Positions 22,754-34,610 of a stretch of 64,000 nucleotides of DNA are shown here, one piece after another (positions within the stretch are counted from its first letter, which is position 1; each line of letters opens with the position of its first letter). The position numbers and the translations under genes were made by a program. Below the pieces are notes generated by a model that made no database searches, was not told where the DNA came from, and saw nothing but the letters and a program-made list of their open reading frames with translations. Source of the stretch: Limonium bicolor (Eukaryota; Streptophyta; Magnoliopsida; Caryophyllales; Plumbaginaceae); assembly GCA_023374045.1 (NCBI GenBank), contig CM041782.1, positions 183,972,925 through 184,036,924 of the forward strand, read 5' to 3'.

Positions 22754-22941
22754 GTGCCAAACATGGCAATGTATGCAATCAAAATATATAAAGATACTCG
22801 TTCAAAACAGGAAACTGTGGAAAAGGTGCCAAACTTGGCAATGTTGAGGTGTTATGCAAAAGTTGTAAAATGCAACTAAAGTGTTTGTTGGAAGCTTGCC
22901 AAAACAAGAAACTGTTGAAGAATGTGCCAAACATGGCAATG
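22754..22941 (-). repeat. Three copies of a TGCCA/TGGCA hairpin unit in A1
   Basis: GTGCCAAACATGGCAATG occurs at 22754-22771 and 22924-22941, with a one-base variant at 22826-22843. Each is a perfect 5-bp inverted repeat with a 4-base loop. The flanks (AAACTGT.GAA) are also repeated. Confidence 0.6.
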
Positions 22942-23772
22942 CTTGAGAAAACTCTGCTGAAAAGGAAAGTGAAATGATCATTTCCTGACTAGAAATTTCA
23001 TATCTGCAATTTGTTTTTTAAGAAAATGAACATGCCGTTGGTGGAAGTGTGTGGTGTTTGTTGTGGTGCTAAAGGCTTTTGCCGGTGTTCAAGATTTGTG
23101 ATAGACCTGGGATTGGGTTATGATTTTGGATGGTGGTCAGGGTTATGACGGGCCTGATGTTTGTGGAGGTAAGGCCAATGATGGGCTTGAAAGTGTGTGT
23201 GTGGTGGTAAGGGCTTGTGTGTGCCTGTGGTGGGATGGTGGTGCTCAAGCTTTGGGTTTTAATTGGTGTTGACATGGCAATTGTTGGAACCAACAATTGC
23301 CCCCAGTATTTTTCCTTAGGACAATCTGAGCTAGAGTTTATGGCAATCGATCGGAACGATCGATTGCCCCCAGTATTTCTTTGATTAAACGTGCGAACAA
23401 GTCTCATCCTCACAGGGTCGAGGCTTATGCTTTAATGTGGTGCTTCCTAACCTACACTTGACGTGGTTGGTGTTTGCACTCATTTCTCGCTCATGATCAT
23501 AACTTCTAGACTATTGAATTCGATATTTGATGGATTTACGTATTTCATCTGCTACTTTCACGAGATTGGACACACAACTATCAAGTCGGAAGTCTTTAAA
23601 GCTTATAACGTGGCCATAGGGTGTGTGTGAAAGGCGACGGGATCATGGAGGGATATTTGAGGTATGTGGAGCTTAAATGGGTGACCAAAGCTGCAACGTG
23701 CGCCTTCTCTCGGATTCATCTTCCTTGTCTTGAAGTCGTCTGGCTGCTTCATGTTGACGTTGTTTTCGAACT
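22942..23772 (-). other. A1 interior right of C1 (sense: downstream of C1), no intact gene
   Basis: Contains two polypurine-like motifs, AATACTGGGGGCAAT on the minus strand, at 23295-23309 and 23362-23376. It also contains the C-terminal end of the basic ORF homologous to 164-466 (from about 23620). It is cut by C1 at 23772. Confidence 0.6.
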
Positions 23773-24714
23773 TGTAACACCCCAACTAACAACAACAAAC
23801 TTAACAACAAACTGCAGCGGAAAACATACTTCATCACATTACTTATCTCGTTGGTGTTACACGCCGTTAACTACCCACGTGGCTAACAAGGTTATTACAT
23901 ATACATTGTATCGGTCTGATGGACTAGATTCCCGAGCGACTACGCATTAATATCCCTTTCCATTAACAACAGCAACATACATATCCATTCCAACTGTACC
24001 GAGTATTTACAAACCAATGCCGATAACAATTTCGGTCTTACTACACCTACAAAACATAAACAATTTAAATTGCTACCCATGTACAAACGACTACCCCGTC
24101 CCACTCTCGAACGGATTCCAGCTCCTTGTACCTGAAATAGGAAGAGAAGAAAGGGTGGCCCCCAAGGGGCTCAACACCTTTGCTGGTATGGTAATCCCGC
24201 AGCCCACATGCTACCGGGCCACGCACAACTAATTGTCGTCTTAGCATGCGGTTGATTATATTTAAATCATGCATGCAACTGTAAACACGCAACACGAATC
24301 ATTCCGTCTCAATGGGCTCGACAAACAATTACATATCCATACTTGGTAGGTCACTCATGATATTCATTACCCCTAGAGTGTTTCTCCTCTAATGGAGCTA
24401 CTTCCTTAATAGACGACAACTACCCATTATCGGGTTATCCTTAAACGCCTCTCATCACAAACTGGGATTCATATCCATGATCCACATACTCCACATTTTA
24501 CAACATATGACATTCATCACATAACAACACATACCAACACTTTTCACATTTCAACGTGTACATAATAACATCACAATAGATATTGCATCATAACAACAAT
24601 ACATAACATAACGGGCACGGTTCCCTTTATGAACCGGCCCAAACATAGTCAGTTCACATGTAGCCTAGAGAATGTTGCCAGTCTCATGATAAGCTCATTA
24701 CATAACTCGTTACC

Positions 24715-26369
24715 GTCTCGTTAAATGAACGGATAACTTAACACAAGGTATCTCGGATATAGTGATCCAAGCACACTAAACAAACATAACATAGTATGCC
24801 CCTGTGGCCCGCAATTTGCTAACAGAGAAATTGTTAGGATAAACTATATACAAAAGAACAAAATAATAAACTATCCTACAACTCTATAGGGTAGCAAAAT
24901 AAAACACGGTGGTAGTATAGTGTGAACATATTACGACCGAGAGTATCGTACCCAAGGGACTTATATAAAATTAGTCCTAATCCGGGCAAAGGCCTATTCT
25001 ATATAACAAGGGGGGAAAAGTAAATGTAATCTAATCTAAAATAACTAACTAAATCCTAACTAAATGTATGATTCGGGAATAGATCAACCCCAGTACCACT
25101 GTGAACACTTAATACATAACAAGTCTCTGAAACACCCGAACAAAATGAAAGTGCGGATATCCTGCCGGATAGTTTTGCACGCATGTCAAAGACGTTGAAA
25201 TGCACGGACAGAACAACCCGGCACTAGACCCGGCAAGAACGAAATGTGAAAGTTATCCAGTTTCGAAGCCGAAAACCAAGGACTCACTATCCAATTCGAA
25301 ACCAACAATCTCGTCAGTATTCGACTGAAATAATGAAAATGGATAGGTATCAACTCTTTCGGGTTGTCATCTAAACTCTGCATCTAACAACGGTGGAAGA
25401 CCACTAAGATTCTTTAACCAAAAACACTCTTGTCTTTTGAACCTCAAGTGAAATTTAGAAGATAGGAGAACAAGTAGCGAACTCATTTGCCTTATATGGA
25501 AATCTGAATCTTAGAAAAACTGGGATATATATATGAATATCAAAGGTTTACAAGAAGAAAACTCATCCCTAACCAAAAACTAACAAGGATTCTGCATCAC
25601 CACCACACAACTACAAGAAGAGAATACAAAGAGGGAGAAGGAGATGTTAATAGCCTTAACCCGTAAGGTCCTTCTTCTTTGCGTGGATGGATATGCAGAC
25701 GTTCCTTGGACCCCAACACTTGGAGTGGGGCGGAAAACTGAGATGTGAATGGAGTATAATATGGTGTTGAGTGTGTCAAATTGCTGCCTTACTCGGCCTA
25801 TTTATAGGCATTAATTGTGTCTTTGCCGGGCGTCGGCCGGGTCCCAATATAGCGGAACACGTGTTAAATGGCCCAATGCTAACGGTCGAAACCGCGATGT
25901 CGTGCGAAACAGTGCTAAATGCCGGGTAGGACTTACCGGATCACATCCGGCAGCACAATTGGAAAACACGTGGATCACATGTGCTGTCGTATGGTCAATC
26001 GAGGCGATTTTACACTTATGCCGGATAAAATTTACCCGGCATAACATCCGGCAAGGATCTTTTGTTCTGTACTTATGCCGTGCAGAAAATACCCGGCATG
26101 GGAGTACGGCTCAACTAACTTTTGCCCATAGAAATCATTCCTGCACACAAACAGAAAACTTTAAAAATTTAAGATTGTACAAATATTAACTTTACACAAT
26201 AATTAGCATAAATACACATCAAATAACTTTATTTAGATAAATTATAATACTAAATCTAGTGCATATAAAATATGATAAGTCTCGTTATAAATAACTTAAC
26301 ACAAGGTGTCTCGGATATAGTGATCCAAGCACACCGAACAAACATAACATAGTATGCCCCTGTGGCCCG
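24715..26369. other. Insertion D in C1, flanked by a 91-97-bp direct duplication
   Basis: The segments 24715-24811 and 26279-26369 are near-identical copies, with three mismatches in the last 79 bp and a small gap. They bracket 1467 bp of unrelated sequence (24812-26278). The insert has a perfect TATA box CTATAAATAGG on the minus strand (25797-25808), an AT-rich end and several CCGG-centred inverted repeats (25160-25240 and 25825-26110). No ORF or clear terminal repeat is seen. Its class is unknown. Confidence 0.6.
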
Positions 26370-27340
26370 ACGTGAGTCAGTAATAGCCTTGGTTAAGCTA
26401 AAGGGAAGGTTGGAAACCAAATTGGAAAACAACCATAACATACAGAGAGAATCGAACCTGATATGACAACGACCCCCATACTCACACGCGTGGCCGGAAC
26501 AGACCGGACTCCTCACTTCCCCGTTAGCACTTGTTAGAAGTTCAACATTGAACTTTATTAAACAATCACAAACATGGGTTAAGTCTGTTAGACACACACA
26601 AGGGAAGGGGAGAGTCATACATTCACACACAAACATCACATGACTAACTCACGCATAGCCGTGGTCAGAACGTTCCTTAGGTCGGAAACGTTATCACCAG
26701 ATACCGTTCTCTTACGTTTACCTAATAGTGGTTAACTAGCCCTTCAAGCGCATTCGAGGTTACCGGTATCGGCACGTAAACATACAACAACGATAATGAC
26801 TGTAAACTCGTTTCATGATTTATCTTATAACGTAGCAAACACACAGAAAAACACATTGGCATACAAGCCGGTGTAATCCGGTAGGACACAGGTTGCAAGA
26901 AACCATACCTGTCACCGGAGTCCACTTTATCATGTCCACTTATGTTCCTCGAGCAACTCTCGAACAAATGATAACATTACATGTACTTTTATTAACATTG
27001 GGGTAGCATGATTGTTTAAAGTCTAATGTTCATAACTTATCCCCGTTAACTTAGTTACATAACTTCACATTTTAACTTGTTTACTTTCACATTTTACTAC
27101 AACTTTTCACCTACTTGATTGTCATTATAACCCACCTAATATGTCTAAAACACCTTATAACATCATTACCTAACAATCCCCTCATTAAATTTCATTTTAT
27201 AACCTAAACATTTAAATCATCTTACTTAACTTAATCTTTAAGTCCTTTTATAATTATTTTTCTAATCACCAATACTCTTAATGGCATACCACTAATACCA
27301 CTTAACATTCTTAAAATTTATTATTTTTTTTTTTTACAAA

Positions 27341-27458
27341 GGCGACCGACCCACCCTGGGTAGGTCGCCTGGGTGGGTCGGGTGCAGAGAGCATCCGAGT
27401 TCACAGTTTAGCCGACCGACCTAGACTAGGGTCGGTCCCCTGGGTAGGTCGGCTGCAG
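27341..27458 (-). other. Stem-loop cluster of GACCGACC type in C1
   Basis: Two successive GC-rich inverted repeats in an AT-rich context. Each has GACCGACC on one side and GGGTCGG or GGTAGGTCG on the other. Related clusters with the same core occur in C3. Confidence 0.65.
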
Positions 27459-29944
27459 AATCTCTCCTAAAAATGCCTATCTTATTCCAAACTCCTCCAC
27501 AAGTTCCCTTATATGTTCTAACACCATTTGGGCACTTTAACACCCTCTTAAATCATGTATTAAACTCATTAGTTGACCCCCCATCAAGCTCCTTGATCAT
27601 TCACTCAAATTCTTGCAAAATTCCTAACAGTTGTAATGTTTTTCCCTAAGTTCCTAAGTGGTGGTTTATACTTATGATAACAACTAACTAAAATGTTTTC
27701 TCACCACCATCACATCTACTCCAAGCATCATTCCTCACAAACACCTCCATTACACAACTCCTTCTATATCCACAAGTTTACACTTAGACCTTCACAAGGC
27801 ATTACTTTCCTTTGTTTACCTAAACTTTTACAAGACTTAATACTTCACATATCATAACTTTGGTGTGTATAAAACACTCATTTGATTTCTAAATCCTCCA
27901 AGATTATGCCCAAGGCATCTTAACACTTAAGAACACCTTAATTCACCATCTTCACACTTAACCATTCCTAGCACCTTCTAGGTCATAAAATCTCATTACT
28001 ACACATAAACTCCTTCGTTTATCAACTAAATTTCGCCATGGGTTCTCTTGTATCACCTTACACCAAAACACATAGTTTTTCACCTTTTGACAACCAAGAA
28101 CACTTAGTCACTTAATACACATTCCTTACACACAAACATATTGTTTTTCATCCTTTAACCATCCAAGGCATTCATCTTCTCAACAATGCTCTTTACACAC
28201 AAGTAAACCTTTAAACTACACTACATCACAATATAGTGCATAAATTAAATTGCTTGGCACTTAGGCCCTTAAATTGCATAAACCATAAACACTGAATTTC
28301 CCACATTATATTTGCCTTTGACCTGCAATTACACCCAACAATACATATGCCCTTAATAAACTCCTTGAGAGCATTTTGATAACTCATTTACCATTAGCTC
28401 TTTAGGTATTTTATTAAGAAAATCAAGCTCCATTTTCCTAGGCATTTAAACCACATTAGGTTAACACATTTACCTCTTTTCTTTCAAGACTTCCCACTTG
28501 TTTTTCTTTGTTCTTCCTTGATAGAAAATCGGCAAGGGCTTTTATCACTTGTCAATCTTCTAATCAATACACATATAAGGGTAATGAGCATTAAGTTTAA
28601 TACTCCAACACATAGTTAAACCCTCGGTTTACATAAGTGTCTAAAAACACTAAAATTTGATGATTACCTTTGGAATTTGAAAGAGAGCTTGGACAAGTGG
28701 CAATATAGGACTCCTCCTAGCCCTTTGAAGTTTGAATTAAGCTAAGAAGAGAGCAAGGTAATGCACCATTGTAAGGTGATTTTTCGGTTATACAAGGAAA
28801 TGAAAGGAAACTTGGTTTTTCTTTGATTTTCCTTACCTTGAAGCATAAGAGAATGGCAAGCATGAAAATATGAGCTCAAGCTCCTTCAATGGTGAATCTC
28901 CATGGCACCAAAATTGAGTTCTTGAAGATTTGAAAAGAGGGAAATGAAGAGCTTGCTCCAACTAGAAGAATGGTAGTCTTGAAATTGAATTTGGATCATG
29001 GAGTCATGAGTTACAAGAATTCAAAGATGGAGAATTGGTACTTGCTGTAGCAAAACGAGATGGAGAAGGGAGGATGGAGATAAGTGACGGTGGGAGCAAG
29101 GAGAAATGAAGGAAAAGTGAGGAGAGAGGTAAGCTTTGGAGATATTTATGTTTTAAGGCAAAAAGTAACCTTTTACTTACTTTTCTTTCTTTCTTTTAAT
29201 TGGCTGACTTGGTATGGTGACTCACCCTCTAAAAACCGTGCCCCCTTTAATATATAACATATATATGGCCTTTGTTGGCCAATTAAACAACTTATGTTGA
29301 CTTATAACTTAAACTAGCACTATTTGAGCACTATTCACAAACTAAGGCACATATTTGTGAAATTTTTGACTTCCCATTGATTTAGACTTCCTAATGTGAT
29401 ACTAAGTAGTACACATATTAATTAAAGAGTAATGATGGACATTTAGCCATTCAAAACTCATTTACAAGACAATTTTTCAAAAATGTGCTTTAAGGCTCCT
29501 TAAAGCACATTTTGTGTTTTAACTTGTTTTCAAGCTTGGTTTTCTTTAGTAATTGATTTAATATGTTCATTAACATATAAATAAGGTCTTGGTAAGGTTA
29601 TTAGGTCTTAACCAAACTTATCCCAAGCTTAGAGCACTTTTCGCCAATATTGGCTTTAAGGTATTTATTTGTGTTTTGTTTGGTTTAATTGTCTATCAAA
29701 GTTTCCTAAGGACTTAATTATCCTTATTAAATCATAATTTAATATTACTAAGTCTTGGTAGGCTCTTTGGATCCCAACCAAGTTCACTCCAAGCTTAGAG
29801 CATGTTTTTGCTCAAGCTGTGTCTTAGTGCTTTTTTGTGTTTTACTATGGTTTAAGTTGTACACTGACATTTCTAAGGCACTTTTTAGCCTTTAAATACC
29901 ATAGTTTAAATGTTTAACAACATATCAAGGTTTGGGGTATTTCA

Positions 29945-31284
29945 TAGCTTCTGGACTTGGACTTTTGAAGTTGTCCTTTACACCATTTCTCTTTTCGTCA
30001 TTTGGATTTCTTCGAGGCACTTCGGGTTTGCCTTTTTGTTTTATCTTTTATTGACTTTGCCTTCGGGGTTTTTGTGTTTCCCGATTTTGAGTTATGAGAG
30101 TTGTTTTGATGTGAGCTCTCTGGATCCTGTGCACTTTGGGACCGTTTACAGATCACTTCGTCATGCTGATGGCGGCATCACTTCTTTGGACTGATTAGAT
30201 TGTTATCTGAGAGTCGGGCTCCTCGCTTCCTTTGGTCACCGGGTCGGTAACTCATCATTGGCTAGGTGATTCTGTGGAGTTCATAATATCGAAAAGGGAT
30301 ATATGAAAGGCTCAGCGGGGGGTGCCTAGGGTTTAATGACAGGGTTTACAAGCTTTTGGCTATGTGGTGCTGTACCTAGGTGCTTCATCATTCCTGATAG
30401 TTGTGTATCCGTTCTTTGTTACTTTTCGCAGGTCTAAGAGTAAATTTACAAATTATCTCCTACGGTCGGAGTTATACCATTTACATTTTCCTTTGTATGT
30501 GGTCTCACTGGAGTCGTGTAAAAATGACACGCTCGTTCACTCATGGTTTTCCGCTCAAGACACTCTCGTGAATTTCACTTAGAGAATAGTTCACACGGTT
30601 AAACGAAAGATTAAAGATGACGATCCTGAACTCAGATTGCCCCCAGTATTGATCTGGGGTTTATGACAACACTTAAATAGATGCGGATTTTGGAATGCTT
30701 CGTGGATATTATGGGATAATCTATGGTGTGAGGACGGACATGTTCACCCTTTTAGAAACAAAAGACAAGTCATTTTATTCCATAGTCGGGAAATGATTAC
30801 TCTGTGATCCCTTAAAAAGAAAACAAATTTTTGTGTTTTTGTTTTGTTGAATGAATGCACAAAAATAACGAAAATCGAACTATGCTCTTATTCATGAATG
30901 GAAAGATAACATCAAAAGTTGTAATCTAAAATGATAAAGGAAGCTAACTACCATAAAAGTTAGAAGAATGATTGAGAAAAGAAAACTACTAAATCGAGAA
31001 AACTTCTGAAATAGTGATGTTGAACAGTCTGGTGCCAACGTGTTGAAGACTGGAGCTGTTGACCGTCGGGGCGCCATTGACCATGATTGTCTTCCTTCCA
31101 AGCTTCGAGTAGGCCCTGTAAAATGTCTGAACTAGGAATGCCCATGGGTTATGTAGGAAGTAACTAGGCCTGAGTCTTCGCCAAACTGAGAGTGAAGTGA
31201 AGTAGCATAGATTAGAGTGATTCCTAGACTAGAACGGACATGTAGGCCTGAATCCAGAAAGTGAGCAAACAAGCTGAAAGAAAT
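29945..31284 (-). other. A1 interior, upstream part: eroded gag and start of basic ORF
   Basis: Homologous to 250-2080 of A3 but with further deletions. The gag frame survives only as short fragments near 30960-31145. A polypurine-like motif is at 30635-30650. The basic ORF start lies at about 30190. Confidence 0.65.
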
Positions 31285-32170
31285 CACACGGACCGTGAAT
31301 GGGCCACTGGGCCGAGGGATAATCCTTGAAGTCTAGATTTGTTTGATGCTCTTGTTGGGCCTTGAAGCCGGAAACTGGAATGAACGAATTATGCAAACTA
31401 TCTTGGATTCAAATCTTTTATGGGCCAAAATTCTGGATTGAGAGCGAAGCTCATGGGCCAAAACTATGAATTGGTCTATGGGCTCAAATGGAATGAGTTA
31501 TGAGTGTGGTACTTGGGCCAGAATGATTGCTCTATATGTGAACTGGAATTTGGGCCGAGTGATTTTGGTTGGGCCTAACAGATGGCACCTAGATCTAAGG
31601 TTTTGGGTTAGGGTCATGATAAGAAGTCTACCTAGACTAGAATGAGCCCTTGGGCCGGAATGTGTTTGGGCCTGAAGTAAACCACATGAGCTGGAATGGT
31701 CCCTAAATCACAAATGGGCCTAACTTTCTTCGGGCCAGAGAAGATGGTTGCTAAGCCGAAAAAGATTTTATTTTCAGGACTTGTGAGTTATTTCAAGTTC
31801 AGGTGGATTTCCTTTTTATGGGCCTAGAACTAATTGGATAATTCAAAATGGGCCAGAAGAGAAATCACCTAAGTCTAGGCTTTTGGGCCAAAGCCTGAAC
31901 GACTCACATGTTAAACCAAACAGGGCCTCTGGGCCGCAAACAAATAGAGCTGCCAATTCGTGTTGGGCTAGGTTGATGTAGGAGAAGTTCCTATCAATCT
32001 CTAGGCTAGGTAGTGGGCCGATCATATAAGCAAACAAGGCCCACACAAATTCAACATGTCCCCACTAGACGTTTAAATCAAACCGGGTATGGATCGATCC
32101 GGAGAGGTGCTTGGGGCGCGGGCCCAGGCCACCACAAAGGAATAGGGCTTGCACGCTATTCTCTTTGGGC
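31285..32170 (-). promoter_or_regulatory. Leader of A1 with about 19 TGGGCY motifs
   Basis: TGGGCC or TGGGCT occurs about 19 times on the plus strand and always in the same orientation (for example near 31287, 31295, 31348, 31424, 31514, 31552, 31648, 31720, 31821, 31886, 31930, 32015). The pattern matches the A3 leader. These are site II (TCP-binding) type hexamers. Confidence 0.5.
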
Positions 32171-32550
32171 TTCCCCACTCTTTTCACATCACCTGAAGGT
32201 GTGCGTCTACGGTCGGGTCTTTGACTGACCAAACAAAGGGCTAGGTAAGGGCACTGCCAGGAAAACGCTTGGGGCTAAGGCCCAGGTATTAAGGGGGTGT
32301 GGTTAGACGACACCCTCCTCTTTTCCCGCTTATTCACATCACCTAAAAGGTGTGAGTCCCTGACAGGGGACCCTAGATGGGCACCGAGGTGAAACTGGTT
32401 TATGTGGACCCTCGCTCTCATATGATGCAAATGGTGCAGAAAATTAAAGTGCGCACAAAAGTAAATAAACAAAGTAATAAAGCCATAAATAAACAATTTT
32501 TCGAGTTAAGCCCTCTTTCTTAAAATTAAACAAGTTAAAATTAAGAATTG

Positions 32551-32569
32551 ATCCCCAGCAGAGTCGCCA
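32551..32569 (-). other. Primer-binding site of A1
   Basis: Minus strand TGGCGACTCTGCTGGGGAT starts three bases after the LTR, the same class as in A3. Confidence 0.8.
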
Positions 32570-32572
32570 GTC

Positions 32573-34605
32573 TGTGAGCCTCGATTTTAAACCCTATCCT
32601 ATGTTGATTAAAGTTGATTAGGATCCAATCGGGTTTTAGGTCCACTTATAACCTAAGATTAATAACTATGTCATAAAACAATAATTATTAAAACCTAAGC
32701 TAGCTCACTGGAACCTATTATGAGTCGCCACCTAAATTTAACCTAGATCAAATTAGGAAAGGAGAGTTCGGGTTCGGGGGCTTGATATTCGACTTAATTA
32801 GGGTTCAAATTACTTTCATTACCCCTAGAAGTTGTTTTTCCTCTACTTAGTTTAATTACGGCTTATTACGAGTCGTTTTAACCTAAGTGCGCGCTTCTGT
32901 TTTTTTTTTATTTTTTAACGTTTTTTTTTACAGAAAATTAAAGTGGAAATTAAGATACCTAAACTAGGGTTTCGGAGGCAGAATTAGGTCAAATTTTGTT
33001 TCCGTCCGTGGCTACGGACCTAATATCCGAAACCACGGACCCTAATTAACCTAATTACACAGAAAAAGTCGAATTTGAACAGAAACAAGATTTTGAAAAG
33101 TCTGGGGCCACGGACAGGACGTCCGTGGGCCCGGACATGTTTTATAAAACCCTAAATTTTGAAAATAAAAATATCCCGCCACCGTCCGGGGGCGTCCGGC
33201 TTTCGGACAGAGCGTCCGGGACCCCGGACATAGCGTCCGTGGGTGCGGACCGACCTCGGACGGCGGTGTTGAGGCAGTTCCGGCGGGTGTTTTTGGCTCA
33301 AAATTTATGGGTACGTAGACTGAAAGATTCTAAACATGTAAGTGATCAAATTTTTCAATTTGACTACGAATTAAGGACGAAACTTATTGAACAAGTTAGT
33401 GGACAGAAACACAAACAAACCTTAATTCAGAAGCGAAGAAAAGTCAGTTCGAATAGGAATTTCAACCAGAAACGTATTGTGATCAGTGGAGTTAAAGAAT
33501 TCAAATTCTGACCTTTTTGGTTTCGGGATTTGGTTGTTCCTTCACATCGGGAAACTTCGAACGCGTCGTTGATAGCCGATCCGGTTCAACCTCGACCCGA
33601 GTTTCTGATTTCTTTCCTTGTATGATTAAGGATGGTTTTCTTTGTTTTGTGGTGTTTTGGTGCTTGGAAGTTCAATAGGAGAAGAAAGGATGAGTTTTTG
33701 GTGATTTTGGGGTGATTTCTGCAGTGTTTCGGTATTGATTTGAGGCTTGGAAGTGTAAAAACGTGGGAAGAAGGTTTGTGGCTGTGTTCTCTGACATTGG
33801 AGGTGTTCTCCTCTGCCCTAGGTCGTTTTTTGGAAGGCCTTTTATAGAAAGAGCATGGCCAAGTTGATAGAACAAGATTTTTATCTAAAACCCTGATTTG
33901 TGCTCTAAGAGAATCTGATTTTTTAAAACATGCTACAAGTTGATAAAAATTCCGAAATTCTAACCAAAGATAAAAGACGATTTTTAGGAATTTTGAGAGT
34001 TGGAATCAGGTTATTTCGATAAATAACCGATTAGATAAAAATCTTACAATCTGGAATCTCCCATAATTCATAACTTACGATTGGAAAGTCGAAATAACGA
34101 AATTCCAATGGCATTAGTCTCTAAACATCATCCTCTATCTTGTGTTAAAATTTCATGACATTTTGTTTTGACTTCGGTATTTTCCAGAGGAGAGAGAAAA
34201 ATGCAAAAATGATTGAATTTCTCTTTTAAATTTTGGGATAAGGTTCCAAATAAAATAATTTCAGGTTTATGACTGTATGTAGTCATGCTAACCATGTGAC
34301 AATTTATTTTAATTTTGAAAACCCTTTTATTTCTATTTTGAGGTTATTTCATGTGTTATTATAAAGAAACTAGCTTATTAAAAGCTTAATTTACAGAATA
34401 AATATTATCAGAAAATCATGAAATGCCTTTTATAATGAATATGATATTTGGAAGTGTTTGGAGATAATGAACAAGTCATATGAAAATAGAAAATCCCGAG
34501 AATGTCCTTGGAAAATCCTGCATTGGTGCATTTTGACCATTTTGCCCTTTGTAACACGTATGCCTTAGAGACCATTCCGAGGGGGTTGAAATTTTGGGTA
34601 TAACA
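32573..34605 (-). repeat. 5' LTR of A1
   Basis: 2033 bp, nearly identical to 19461-21486. TATA-like CTTTCTATAAAAGG on the minus strand at 33838-33850. Stem-loop cluster at 33003-33268. Followed by the cttag duplication at 34606-34610. Confidence 0.95.
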
Positions 34606-34610
34606 CTTAG

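Larger units (their letters stand above)
23773..29944 (-). mobile_element. C1: giant solo LTR (6.17 kb) inserted in A1
   Basis: Sense on the minus strand, with ends TGAAATACCCC (29944) and GGGGTGTTACA (23773), the same as the B LTR ends. The uninterrupted site is seen in A3 near 245-265. Flanking bases gaact and tagct each differ by one base from the expected duplication of gagct. There is no second LTR and no primer site, so it is best read as a solo LTR left by recombination. It holds the 3'-terminal hairpin module (23814-23918), a stem-loop cluster (27341-27458) and insertion D (24812-26278). A TATA-like AT stretch is near 29255. The rest is AT-rich and without a gene. Confidence 0.8.
19461..34605 (-). 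mobile_element. A1: non-autonomous Tat-type LTR retrotransposon, complete, carrying C1
   Basis: Minus-strand element with LTRs at 34605-32573 (5', 2033 bp) and 21486-19461 (3', 2026 bp). Its primer-binding site is at 32551-32569 and its polypurine tract at 21487-21505. Removing C1 leaves a 4.9-kb interior: a TGGGCY-rich leader, an eroded gag, a basic ORF region and a repeat-rich 3' untranslated region. There is no pol. In the first 230 bp the two LTRs differ at about two bases and one gap, so this is a young insertion, younger than B. The LTR is of the same family as the pol-bearing T1. Confidence 0.92.

Noticed and set aside
31843..32496. Short frames in the A1 leader
   Set aside because: No conservation of frame with the homologous A3 leader (2400-3260).
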